The notes under the pieces: model-generated
Told to the model about the DNA's origin: nothing
Databases searched by the model: none
What the model saw: only the letters and a program-made list of their open reading frames with translations
Made by a program: the position numbers and the translations under genes
Assembly (NCBI RefSeq): GCF_002884445.1
Contig: NZ_KZ614144.1
Location: 4,322,094-4,386,093, forward strand
Source of the DNA: Paenibacillus castaneae
GTDB taxonomy: Bacteria; Bacillota; Bacilli; Paenibacillales; Paenibacillaceae
Direction of reading: 5' to 3'
Length of the DNA: 64,000 nucleotides
Shown: positions 1 to 8,026 of the stretch, one piece after another
How the letters are laid out: every line of letters starts with the position of its first letter
How positions within the stretch are numbered: position 1 is the first letter of the stretch

Positions 1-149
1 GCAATCGCTTTATCTGCCGCGCTTCTAACAGCTGAGATTTGACTCACGACATCCTTGCAATCCTGGTCTTCCTCCATCATCCGCAGCACCCCGCGAATTT
101 GGCCTTCCATGCGCTTTAATCTTTTTTTCACATCATCATCGTAGTTCAT
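1..149 (-). CDS. CsoR/CstR-family metal- or sulfur-sensing repressor, N-terminal part (cut by window edge)
   Basis: Only the first 49 codons are inside the window; the rest lies to the left. The protein begins MNYDDDVKKRLKRMEGQIRG, the hallmark start of the DUF156 (CsoR/FrmR/RcnR/CstR) family of small all-helical repressors that release DNA on binding copper, nickel or persulfides. Cys31, in EDQDCKDVV, is at the position of the first conserved ligand or sensor cysteine. The diagnostic second motif is outside the window, so copper and persulfide sensors cannot be told apart. A dyad typical of the family lies just upstream at 172-187. Family assignment is firm, ligand unknown. Confidence 0.85.
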   Translation of the reverse strand, partial: MNYDDDVKKRLKRMEGQIRGVLRMMEEDQDCKDVVSQISAVRSAADKAI

Positions 150-171
150 CTATATTGCCTTCCTTTCGTTC

Positions 172-187
172 ATACCGGTATAGGTAT
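172..187. promoter_or_regulatory. Candidate CsoR/CstR operator
   Basis: On the minus strand this reads ATACCTATACCGGTAT: half sites ATACC and GGTAT separated by 6 bp, 23 bp upstream of the repressor's start codon. ATACC...GGTAT half sites are typical of CstR/CsoR operators, so autoregulation is likely. Assignment is by pattern only. Confidence 0.5.
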
Positions 188-260
188 ATTATTGCCTATT
201 TGGTTAACGAAAACAATATGAATAAAGGCAAGCGCCAATTTCCTCCGTGTTCATTCATGC

Positions 261-292
261 AAAAAAGCCACGTCCCCATCGACGCGGCTTTT
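261..292 (-). terminator. Terminator of the sugar ABC operon
   Basis: A 12-bp stem (AAAAGCCACGTC with GACGCGGCTTTT, one G-U pair) is followed on the minus strand by a T run. It lies downstream of the minus-strand permease gene that stops at 386. Confidence 0.75.
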
Positions 293-385
293 CGGTATTA
301 TTAGATAATAGCCTTTATGTTTCTTAATACGCTGTCCAGCCGGCATCAGCAGTAATCTTAGGAAACAGACTCTTGCCCAGCTTTA

Positions 386-1219
386 TTATCCTTTCGTCCC
401 GCCTTGCAGTCCGAAGCCCTTGGACATAAAGCGCTGCGAAAGAATATACATAATAATGGAAGGTGTTGCATACAGCATGGAAAATGCAGCCAATTTACCG
501 TAGTCCACCATACCGTATTGTCCAAAAAACTGATACAGCTTCAAAGATGCCGGAAAATTGTCAGGATTCTGTAATAAAATATAGGGGACAAAAAAATTAC
601 CCCAGCTTCCAGAGAACGTGAAAATAGCTACTGTACAGATGCCGGGTACCATTAAAGGTGCAACCACTTTACGAATACCGGCGAAAACCGACGCCCCATC
701 CACCCACGCTGCTTCTTCCAGATCATTAGGGACCGAATCCATAAAGTTTTTTAGCATCCAAATTCCATAAGGCATGGAGGATGCAACGTAGAAAAGAACG
801 ACACCCGCAATATTATCATATAGCTTGAGACTTAAGAACAGCTGATAAACAGGCACCATTACAGCTGTAATCGGCAAAGAAGTCATAAATAAAATAGTGA
901 GCATGAACGACTTCTTATATTTCAATTGATAGCGTGACAATGGATAGGCAGCGAGCAATGCCAATATGACGACGATTATAGCTTGGCCAACTGACATAAT
1001 CAGGCCGATTACGAAGGCACGCTGATTTGCGCTGCTCGTAATTACGTCCACATAGTTGGCTCCGGTTAGTCGATGAGGAATTTTCAGTGATTGCATCGCA
1101 TTGGAATCGACCGATGCAACAAAAACCCATAGAAGTGGCAATATAAAACATATTCCAATTAAAATTAGGACCGTATACGGCATAATCCGGTAAACCGCGT
1201 TACGTTGCTTCGTATTCAT
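386..1219 (-). CDS. Carbohydrate ABC transporter permease, MalG/CUT1 type
   Basis: Inner-membrane permease of a CUT1 sugar importer. The 277-residue protein has about six hydrophobic segments and the EAA loop EEAAWVDGASVFAGIRKV near residues 168-185, which docks onto the ATPase. I start it at MNTKQRN, because that ATG has an AAGGAG site; a 19-residue upstream extension has no such site. It is the last gene of a three-gene unit behind the binding protein (2287-3660) and the MalF-type permease (1306-2193). As is usual in Paenibacillus, no ATPase is encoded here, so a shared MsmX-like ATPase elsewhere is likely. The substrate cannot be told from sequence. Confidence 0.9.
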   Translation of the reverse strand: MNTKQRNAVYRIMPYTVLILIGICFILPLLWVFVASVDSNAMQSLKIPHRLTGANYVDVITSSANQRAFVIGLIMSVGQAIIVVILALLAAYPLSRYQLKYKKSFMLTILFMTSLPITAVMVPVYQLFLSLKLYDNIAGVVLFYVASSMPYGIWMLKNFMDSVPNDLEEAAWVDGASVFAGIRKVVAPLMVPGICTVAIFTFSGSWGNFFVPYILLQNPDNFPASLKLYQFFGQYGMVDYGKLAAFSMLYATPSIIMYILSQRFMSKGFGLQGGTKG

Positions 1220-1305
1220 ACGAATTCTCCTTAACGTTTTGTGAGCGATGCCGCTATCGTTAAGCTTCGAACACAACGATCCTCGAAAGCATTCGCTATT
1301 ATGTA

Positions 1306-2193
1306 CTATTTCATTGACCGAATATAAAATAGACTTAGAACAACACCGATGATGAGCAGCAATAACGATATCGCTGTTCCATAACCAAGCTGATAATTAA
1401 CAAAAGCTTGATTGTACATAAAGATGGGTAATGTTGTGGTTGATGTTCCCGGGCCTCCACCTGTCATGGCATAGATGAGTCCAAATACACCCAGCGTCTG
1501 CAAGGTAACAAGCATCATATTTGTTGTGATGGTATCTTTAATAACCGGAATAATAATTCGAGTCAGGTTTTGCCATTTCGATGCCCCGTCCATAACTGCC
1601 GCTTCTTCAATCTCTCTCGGCACATCATCCAGCGCCGCTTGAAACACAAGCATAGAAAAAGCAGTACCGTGCCAGATGTTCGCAAGAATAATCGTAAGCA
1701 TAGGTACGGTATACAGCCACGTGATCCCTGGGATGCCAAAGAATGAAATGATGGAGTTAAGTGTGCCTTCATCGCCAAAAAAGCTGTATAAGCATAGAGC
1801 ACACACAATTTCAGGAGTGACCCAGCCTGCCAGTACAATCGTACCGATTACACGTCGAAACATCTTGCTTTTGTGCTTCATCAAAAGTGCAATAAGAAAT
1901 CCAAGCACCTGCTGGCCGATAACAGCAGAACCGAACAAGAAGATCAGCGTATTCCATATGCTGACTTTGACTGTCGGATCTTGGAACATATGAATATAGT
2001 TATCAAGCCCGATAAATTTAAGTTCTTTGGCAGATTCTCCGGTTAATGCTAGATTCGTGAACGAATAAAAAAAAGTTAACAAAATGGGATAGATGAAAAA
2101 AACGAGCATAATCGCTATCGATGGCAGCAAAAAGTATAACCATGTATATGTTTTTCTTTTCTTACTAGGTAAATGAACCGTCAAGCTGCTCAT
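1306..2193 (-). CDS. Carbohydrate ABC transporter permease, MalF/CUT1 type
   Basis: Membrane partner of the permease encoded immediately downstream. The 295-residue protein has an N-terminal cytoplasmic tail (KKRK), six predicted membrane helices and the EAA motif EEAAVMDGASKWQNLTR in the last third. The start MSSLTVH was chosen because GGAGGAG precedes that ATG; upstream in-frame codons lack a ribosome binding site. The binding-protein gene precedes it with a 94-bp gap. It imports an unidentified sugar or oligosaccharide together with the lipoprotein at 2287-3660. Confidence 0.9.
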   Translation of the reverse strand: MSSLTVHLPSKKRKTYTWLYFLLPSIAIMLVFFIYPILLTFFYSFTNLALTGESAKELKFIGLDNYIHMFQDPTVKVSIWNTLIFLFGSAVIGQQVLGFLIALLMKHKSKMFRRVIGTIVLAGWVTPEIVCALCLYSFFGDEGTLNSIISFFGIPGITWLYTVPMLTIILANIWHGTAFSMLVFQAALDDVPREIEEAAVMDGASKWQNLTRIIIPVIKDTITTNMMLVTLQTLGVFGLIYAMTGGGPGTSTTTLPIFMYNQAFVNYQLGYGTAISLLLLIIGVVLSLFYIRSMK

Positions 2194-2286
2194 GCGTATT
2201 TCTCCTCCCGCACGCTGGAATTGACAATAATCGCTTTCCCAAGTCATTCCTGCGCATCAGGAACGACTTGGGAAAGTCTTTTGCCT

Positions 2287-3660
2287 TTATTTCTCCACTA
2301 CATGATCCGCTCCAACAATTCTTGTTACATCCTGCGCATACTTTTTGAGCGCGTCTGCAGGCGATGTACCCGTTGTGACCGATTCAACCATCGATTGAAT
2401 TTGCGTAGATACTTCCGGATATTTATCCTGCGCTGGTCTAAATTCAGCATTTTGCAAATATTCCGTCGCAATTTCGTTAAATGGCATTTTCGTATAGCCA
2501 GGGTCCTTCGCAACATCTGCCCGAACCGTAATATTGCCTGAGGCGATGACAAGCTTTTGTGTATTCTCTTTGTTCAGCGCATATTTAATAAATTCCCACG
2601 CCTCATCCTTGTGCTTCGCATTGCTTGGAATCGATAATGCCCAGCCTCCGGCCAGCGTAATGGAGCCTGGTTCCTGTCCTTTGCTTGTCGGCATAGGCGC
2701 AAAACCGAGCACATCTTTATATTCCGGCCAAGGCGCAGCGCCTGTATCGAAATAATTGCCTGTGATCCATGAGCCGTCTAGGGAGATGGCAAGCTTGCCC
2801 TTCGGTAATAATTCACGCGAAGAAGTATTTCCTGCTTGACCATTTAATACTTTAGACAGCGGAGGCCCTAGTTTTTCTTTGTTAATCGTTTCAATAAAGG
2901 TTAATGCATCCAATATCCCTTGGCTTTTAATAATCCATTTGCTGCTGTCGTCCTGGTAGAGCCTTTCCCCTGTTCCATAGAGCAGCATCTCATAGGTTTG
3001 CATGGAGGTCGCTTCTCCTGTTGCCTTGCCTAGGTTCATCCAGATCGGAACAACGTCATTCGCTGCTTTTTGTTTAATCGTTCTCGCTGCATCCAATACT
3101 TCATCCCAGTTTTTCGGCTTCCAATCTTCAGGAAGACCTGCTTGCTTGAATATGTCTTTGTTATACCAAAGTCCCCTGGAATCGGTATTATAAGGCACGC
3201 CATATACTTTTCCGTCGCTCGCTGTAACGCCTTTCTTCATAGCCTCAATAAATGATCCATTCGTCCAATCTTCCCAGCCTTTTAATTTCCCATCCAAAGG
3301 TTCCAAATAGCCTGCACTGGCATCCGAATTCAGAATAAAGGTATCTTCTGTTACAATGTCTGGTGCCGTATCCTTTGATTTCAATGCTAAGGCAATTTTT
3401 GCGAAATAATCTCCTTCTGACGCTTGAATGGGCGTCGGTTTAATTTCCACAGTTTTATCAGGATAGCTGGCTGATACTTCCTTGATCCATTTATAAAGCG
3501 TGCCCTCCTCCCCTATTCCGTCATCTCTGTAGGTAATCGTAATTGTTTTCTTGCCAGACTTGCTGTCTCCCTTTCCTGTGCTGCTGGAACAGCCGAACAG
3601 CAACGACACGCACATTAGAATCGTGATCAAGAGCATAAATCTGTTTTTATTAATTGCCAT
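2287..3660 (-). CDS. Extracellular solute-binding lipoprotein, family 1 (sugar)
   Basis: This 457-residue protein has a lipoprotein signal with lipobox LFGC, so Cys24 would be lipidated and the mature protein anchored outside the membrane. The body is a typical family 1 sugar-binding fold (VYGVPYNTDSRGLWYNKDIF, LAGGWALSIPSNAK), which delivers sugar to CUT1 permeases. It is the promoter-proximal gene of a minus-strand operon with the two permeases downstream. No regulator is directly attached. Divergent transcription begins on its right with the flavin oxidoreductase. Ligand unknown. Confidence 0.92.
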   Translation of the reverse strand: MAINKNRFMLLITILMCVSLLFGCSSSTGKGDSKSGKKTITITYRDDGIGEEGTLYKWIKEVSASYPDKTVEIKPTPIQASEGDYFAKIALALKSKDTAPDIVTEDTFILNSDASAGYLEPLDGKLKGWEDWTNGSFIEAMKKGVTASDGKVYGVPYNTDSRGLWYNKDIFKQAGLPEDWKPKNWDEVLDAARTIKQKAANDVVPIWMNLGKATGEATSMQTYEMLLYGTGERLYQDDSSKWIIKSQGILDALTFIETINKEKLGPPLSKVLNGQAGNTSSRELLPKGKLAISLDGSWITGNYFDTGAAPWPEYKDVLGFAPMPTSKGQEPGSITLAGGWALSIPSNAKHKDEAWEFIKYALNKENTQKLVIASGNITVRADVAKDPGYTKMPFNEIATEYLQNAEFRPAQDKYPEVSTQIQSMVESVTTGTSPADALKKYAQDVTRIVGADHVVEK

Positions 3661-3980
3661 GATGTTACCTCCCTTTTGATTTAATGCTTGGTACTCCTTG
3701 TCTTGATGTATGCGTTTATCGGTAGTTTTATTAACTTATTTATATAACAATATATTTATTCGAACTTTTCTTTAGATGACATATCAACCGAGTCTAGGTT
3801 TTTCGCTTTCTGGAACACTCCAGATTTAGATGTTATACTTTAGGTTAAATTAAGCTATAACATAAACTTTCATTTCTTCGCGATAAGAGAACTTCATTAT
3901 GAATATGTGAAGCCCTTTCCAGAAAGGGCTTTTTTAATGGCTGTTTGTTCTACACAACAGAGAAAAGGAGTTACACTCAT
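3661..3980 (+). ncRNA. Intergenic region with a possible short leader or small RNA (about 3846-3935)
   Basis: An extended -10 box (TG-T-TATACT, 3831-3839) on the plus strand is followed about 75 nt later by an intrinsic terminator: 9-bp stem AAGCCCTTT/AAAGGGCTT at 3910-3931, then T5. Only then come the AAAAGGAG site and ATG of the flavin oxidoreductase. Transcription from this promoter would give a roughly 90-nt terminated RNA, either an independent small RNA or an attenuator for the downstream gene. I do not recognise a riboswitch class. The left part of the gap must also hold the minus-strand ABC promoter. Confidence 0.4.
3910..3935 (+). terminator. Intrinsic terminator upstream of the flavin oxidoreductase
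   Basis: Perfect 9-bp stem AAGCCCTTT / AAAGGGCTT with 4-nt loop and a T run, plus strand. No plus-strand gene precedes it in the window. Confidence 0.75.
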
Positions 3981-4994
3981 ATGGTAAAGTTAGGTGTTCT
4001 TGATCAGGTATATGTCCCAGAAGGCCGAACGGCTACGGAGGGTCTGCAGCAATCGACTCGTCTCATTCAAGCTACGGAGTCTCTAGGCTACTCCCGTTTC
4101 TGGGTGTCCGAGCATCATTCTATGCGTGCTCTTGCATTCTCAAGTCCCGAAGTGCTGGTAGCCCATCTCGCTGCTGCAACTTCTCATATTCGTGTCGGTT
4201 CCGGTGGCATCATGCTCCCGCATTACAGTGCATACAAGGTTGCCGAGAATTTCCGACTGCTGGAGGCTCTTCATCCCGGCCGCATTGACTTAGGCCTCGG
4301 CCGCGCACCGGGCGGCATGCCCCTTGCTACGAGAGCTCTTCAACAAGATAAATATGTTGATGTGAATAAATATCCGCAGCAGGTGCTTGATATTATCGGT
4401 TACTTATATGATTCCATTCCTGCTGGGCATCCCTTCGATAAACTGTTGGCCGCTCCGGCTATTTCAAGCGCACCTGAAATATGGCTGCTGGGTTCCAGCG
4501 GCGAGAGTGCAAGAATAGCCGCCATGCTGGGCACCTCCTATGCTTTTGCCGAGTTTTTCGGAACACCTGGAGGAGAAGCGGCAACACAGCATTATAACGA
4601 GCATTTCAAACCCAATAATGTATTGGAGGATCATCCGCGCTCGATGATAGCAACACTAGCGATCTGCGCTGACACGGAAGAAGAAGCGGATCGTTTGGCG
4701 AAGAGCGGAGATTTGTTGTTCCTTGGTATTCGAACAGGACTAGAGGTACCATTCCTGCCTTCAGCAGAGACAGCTGTCAATTACCCATACTCGGAGATGG
4801 ATCTGCTGCATATTCAGCAAACACGCCAGCGGCGAATTATCGGCACACCGGAGCAAGTGAAGGAGCAGCTAATTCAGATGAGCAAGGATTACAATGTCGG
4901 CGAAATCCTCATCAATAGCCCGATTCATGACGAGAAAGCGCGAATTCATTCTTATAAGCTCATTGCTGATGCATTCGGGATGAACGCACAGTAA
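3981..4994 (+). CDS. LLM-class flavin-dependent oxidoreductase (MsnO8-like)
   Basis: A luciferase-like monooxygenase with TIM-barrel fold that uses reduced FMN to oxidise an unknown small substrate in the cytoplasm. The start LGVLDQVYVPEG, followed by FWVSEHHSM and RVGSGGIMLPHYS, is typical of the MsnO8 subgroup, as is GRIDLGLGRAPGG. The protein is 337 residues, the usual length. The start at 3981 has AAAAGGAG ten bases upstream; an upstream 12-codon extension does not. The gene stands alone, with a terminator-bearing leader in front and a strong bidirectional terminator behind. Substrate not predictable. Confidence 0.88.
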   Translation: MVKLGVLDQVYVPEGRTATEGLQQSTRLIQATESLGYSRFWVSEHHSMRALAFSSPEVLVAHLAAATSHIRVGSGGIMLPHYSAYKVAENFRLLEALHPGRIDLGLGRAPGGMPLATRALQQDKYVDVNKYPQQVLDIIGYLYDSIPAGHPFDKLLAAPAISSAPEIWLLGSSGESARIAAMLGTSYAFAEFFGTPGGEAATQHYNEHFKPNNVLEDHPRSMIATLAICADTEEEADRLAKSGDLLFLGIRTGLEVPFLPSAETAVNYPYSEMDLLHIQQTRQRRIIGTPEQVKEQLIQMSKDYNVGEILINSPIHDEKARIHSYKLIADAFGMNAQ

Positions 4995-5050
4995 GGTAAC
5001 AATAAGGATCCGTAAAACTAATGAGAACTTACGAAATTACTCGAAATACA

Positions 5051-5085
5051 AATAAACACGCCAATATCGGCGTGTTTATTTTTTG
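5051..5085. terminator. Bidirectional terminator between convergent genes
   Basis: Perfect 12-bp stem AATAAACACGCC / GGCGTGTTTATT with 6-nt loop and T-rich flanks on both strands. It serves the plus-strand oxidoreductase and the minus-strand GH43-like gene. Confidence 0.85.
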
Positions 5086-5128
5086 GTGCTTGCATATATC
5101 AAAAACTCCTGAAAAAAGCCTCTTATTG

Positions 5129-6016
5129 CTATTCTGCTTCCTTCCATACAAGGCGTGCAATAGACACCGCACCCTCATGAGGCGTTCCCATACCTCGCCA
5201 GCCGCATGTAGTTATATACCAAGCGCCGTCCTCTGGATTCTGGATGACCTCAGATGCATGACCGAACATGCGAGCGATCGGTTCAGTGCCTCCGCCGGCT
5301 CCATCGTAGCTGCCGAAATCGTATGGATTGGTTGATCGAAAAACGAGTGTGTCATGATAGTTTTCTTTCCTGCCGTCCGTATACGTGATAAACAAATAAT
5401 AATAGCCTTCATGCTTCAGTACGAATGGAGATTCGACAGCGCCCCAAGCTGGCCGCAGCGGAGCAGCAGGTAAAGTGACAAGCGCATATTGCACGAAGCG
5501 CCATTGGATAAAATCGTTGGAAACGAATACCGATACACAACCACGTCCGTCTTTAACGCCAACTGCATACATAAGCCATGTATCTTCGTTTAGCTTCATA
5601 ATCATATGATCTCGGTGGCAGGCTTCCAGCGGTGCCCCAACTAACTCCACCTCGTGATTGATCCAATGATGCAGATCGCCGGAAACAGCCAGCTTCGTCG
5701 GAGAAGGTCCGTACAGCATGAAATAACGTCCCTTATGAGCGATTATACCTGGTGCCCATGCCTTTATACCATGATCGATCACCTTTTCCTCATGGCTAAA
5801 GGAATCAAGAATATTGTCTCCCCAGCCATGCGCAAAATAGCGCTCGTCCTCAGGATCGATTCCTTCCGATAAACGAGTAATTCCAATCACATGCCAGCTG
5901 CCGTCACTTGCCTGGATTAAGCTATTATCATTGATATAGGACCCTGTCTTCTCCGGCTTGAACAGCTGACTCCAAGGACCATCTTGTATCGGTATAAGCT
6001 TGCGTTTCGTTTCCAC
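5129..6016 (-). CDS. GH43-like five-bladed beta-propeller glycosidase
   Basis: A 295-residue protein built of repeated beta strands with the blade pattern of the GH43/GH32/GH68 superfamily: GSYINDNSLIQASDGSWHVIG (candidate base Asp30), CHRDHMIMKLNEDTWLMY, and AVESPFVLKHEGYYYLFIT with a candidate acid Glu. It has no signal peptide, so it likely acts on an imported oligosaccharide. The start is GTG with AAGGGAG upstream. It is a single-gene unit between two terminators. The precise family is uncertain; an arabinosidase, xylosidase or fructosidase activity cannot be resolved by eye. Confidence 0.7.
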   Translation of the reverse strand: METKRKLIPIQDGPWSQLFKPEKTGSYINDNSLIQASDGSWHVIGITRLSEGIDPEDERYFAHGWGDNILDSFSHEEKVIDHGIKAWAPGIIAHKGRYFMLYGPSPTKLAVSGDLHHWINHEVELVGAPLEACHRDHMIMKLNEDTWLMYAVGVKDGRGCVSVFVSNDFIQWRFVQYALVTLPAAPLRPAWGAVESPFVLKHEGYYYLFITYTDGRKENYHDTLVFRSTNPYDFGSYDGAGGGTEPIARMFGHASEVIQNPEDGAWYITTCGWRGMGTPHEGAVSIARLVWKEAE

Positions 6017-6168
6017 TTACTTCTCTCCCTTTTGCCGGCGCCATTGCAGCCAGTTAATAATTCAAATATAAGACTATTCTATCGATTATTGCAATCTATT
6101 ACTTTATTTTCTTTATATAGTTAGCAGATTACGAAAGGGTGCCGCATGGCAATCTTTTTTTGCCTTTT

Positions 6169-6200
6169 AAAAAACCCGATGCTAGTTCGCATCGGGTTTT
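6169..6200 (-). terminator. Terminator overlapping the stop of the YteA-like gene
   Basis: A 12-bp perfect stem AAAACCCGATGC / GCATCGGGTTTT contains the TAG stop at 6182-6184 in its arm and loop. A T run follows on the minus strand. Confidence 0.75.
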
Positions 6201-6724
6201 ACCGTATCGCTTGCATTACCGTATTTCTCAACAGCGTTCCAGGCATCTGCCTCGTCGAAATGACCGGAGTCCGCTTGACGTTTCTCGCCCGCTCCGGCAG
6301 GAGGCGGCGTCATTACCTGCTCTTCCACTGGCCGATCTTGAGACAGCCCGGTATCTGAGGCGTGCTCGATACAGCGCGTTGCGGTCGGAAGCGCCTGCAG
6401 CCTTTCGAAAGGAATATTCTCGCCACATACATTGCATTTGCCGTATTCGTCCGTTTTCAGCAATTCCAATGCATTGTTTACATCATTGAGCCTTTCGCCC
6501 AATGTCTCATCGAGAGCCAAGTCCCTGCTTTTCTCAAACGTTTCGGTACCCAGATCAGCCGGATGGTTATCGTATGAAGACAATTCTCCAGTAGATGTTG
6601 TAAGCGAATTGTCTAATTCACCGATAGCTTCTTTATTCATTTCAAAATGAGCTGTAAGCTCCTTTTTCTCCTCGGTAAGCAATCCCTTTAATTCCTTCAG
6701 CTGTGCTTTTGTTAAATGCAGCAT
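6182..6724 (-). CDS. TraR/DksA-type zinc finger protein, YteA-like
   Basis: A 180-residue protein with a long N-terminal coiled-coil stretch (residues 5-35 and 62-92) followed by a zinc-finger segment: Cys97, Cys100, Cys118 and His121 in CNVCGENIPFERLQ...RCIEH. Replacement of the fourth cysteine by histidine is usual for Bacillus YteA relatives. Members of the DksA/TraR superfamily bind the RNA polymerase secondary channel or act as general stress and sporulation proteins; for YteA the role is unclear. The C-terminal 55 residues are low complexity (PPPAGAGEKRQ). It is transcribed alone, with the terminator overlapping its stop. Confidence 0.85.
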   Translation of the reverse strand: MLHLTKAQLKELKGLLTEEKKELTAHFEMNKEAIGELDNSLTTSTGELSSYDNHPADLGTETFEKSRDLALDETLGERLNDVNNALELLKTDEYGKCNVCGENIPFERLQALPTATRCIEHASDTGLSQDRPVEEQVMTPPPAGAGEKRQADSGHFDEADAWNAVEKYGNASDTVKPDAN

Positions 6725-6776
6725 TCCTATCTCTCCCTTCTAATCCTCTTTCTCCTTCTTACTTACCCACGTACGA

Positions 6777-6811
6777 TCAAAAATGACTCAGACAAATAAA
6801 TAGTCTGAGTC
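6777..6811 (-). terminator. Terminator of the frameshifted AraC gene
   Basis: Perfect 9-bp inverted repeat GACTCAGAC / GTCTGAGTC, followed on the minus strand by ATTTTTG. It lies downstream of the AraC gene ending at 6930. Confidence 0.65.
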
Positions 6812-6929
6812 GCTATGGCTAGCTAAGATGGAGTAAATAATATTATTTTTAAAAAAATGATATAAATACATTTTTTTCGTTATGTACATCCATTTTATCC
6901 ATTTCAAGAAAGGTATTAGGTTGAATGGC

Positions 6930-7785
6930 TTATTCTATTTTAGATTTTCTATAATCACGAGGCGGTTGACCAAACCTTTTCTTAAAAGCTTTTTCGAAAT
7001 TCGGAATGGTATTAAAGCCTGCCGCATAACAAATCTCAGTTATCGGCAGCGTCGTACTGCAGAGCAAGGCCTGTGCGAATTGCAATCTTTTTTCCTGAAG
7101 ATGTACTTGGAATGTCATTCCCGTCTGCTTCCGAAAGCATTCGCTGAAATAATTCATCGAGAACCCAACATGACTTGAAACGTCTTGAAGCGTTATCGAC
7201 TCTCGAAAGTGATGCTGAATATAAATGACCGCTTTCCTTATGGAAGGGTGAATCTTACTTACAGAGCGTGTTTCCTCAGGCTTCACTTGTCCCATTTCTC
7301 GGAACAGCTCAATCAAAATTCTTTCAAAGCAGCCTTGGACAAGCATTTCACTGCTAAGCTGCCACAGCTCCGTTTCCTTCCATATGCGTCCGAACTCCAT
7401 TTCGATTTCAGCTGCTTTCAAACTACTAAAGGTATGAACATAATAAGAAGCCTGCTCGAAGAGCATCTCATTTAATGAAGGCCGTATGAATGAATCATCA
7501 TATATGAAATTGTACAACCGTATTGTTTCGCCTTCATTTGGCACGATTTCGTGAATATCTGCCGTTGTAAGCAGAAAAGCCATTCCTCTATTCAGAGGGA
7601 ATGACTCGCCGTTAATAATATGTGTGCCGGAACCTGATAGAATAAAGCCCAACTCGAAAAAATCATGCCAATGCGTTTCAATTTTGCTTTCAATGACAAT
7701 GTTTAAATAGACGAAAGGGGGAGGACAAAGTTAAGAAGTTTTTGCTAAGCAGCCTCTCAGGAGCTTTATATTTTTCCAGCTTCAT
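6930..7785 (-). pseudogene. AraC-family regulator with an apparent frameshift near its start
   Basis: The main frame (from about 7730) encodes an AraC regulator: cupin-like sensor (THWHDFFELGFILSGSGTHI) and two C-terminal helix-turn-helix motifs (ITLQDVSSHVGFSMNYFSEC, ITEICYAAGFNTIPNFEKAF). No standard ATG or GTG opens this frame before an in-frame TAA. One frame over, an ATG at 7785 encodes MKLEKYKAPERLLSKNFLT, which reads like the missing N terminus. Both parts join if one base is removed around the G5 run at 7717-7721 (C5 on the coding strand). So this is either a real one-base insertion or an assembly error; a TTG start at 7652 would make a shortened protein lacking the HWHDF segment. Confidence 0.7.
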
Positions 7786-7808
7786 TTCCCCCTTTATTCA
7801 TACATTCG

Positions 7809-8026
7809 TTAGTTGTCAAACCATTCGTTGTATTTATTCGATATATAATCCGTTGTCCATTGATTGACTTCCCATAAATCGGCGACAGGCTTGTTGGTAA
7901 AAGGCTCGGTCGGTATATAGCCTGGAGGTCCGAATTCTGAATTGTTCTGCGTAAGTGCCTTCCATTCCCCATAACGCTTTAAACGGTCTCAGTTCCATAG
8001 ATAGCCGCTCCCCTCTATCTCATTTC
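7809..8026 (-). pseudogene. C-terminal remnant of an unrecognised protein
   Basis: Between the AraC gene and the PhyH gene, one minus-strand frame reads well for about 60 codons and ends in TAA at 7809: the stretch includes KRYGEWKALTQNNSEFGPP, GYIPTEPFTNKPVADLWEV and NQWTTDYISNKYNEWF. An in-frame TGA at 7989-7991 interrupts it, and the residues upstream (EGSGYLWN) run without a start into the PhyH stop region. The composition is that of a normal globular or binding protein tail, not of a random frame. I do not recognise the family. Best explained as the tail left by a deletion. Confidence 0.5.
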
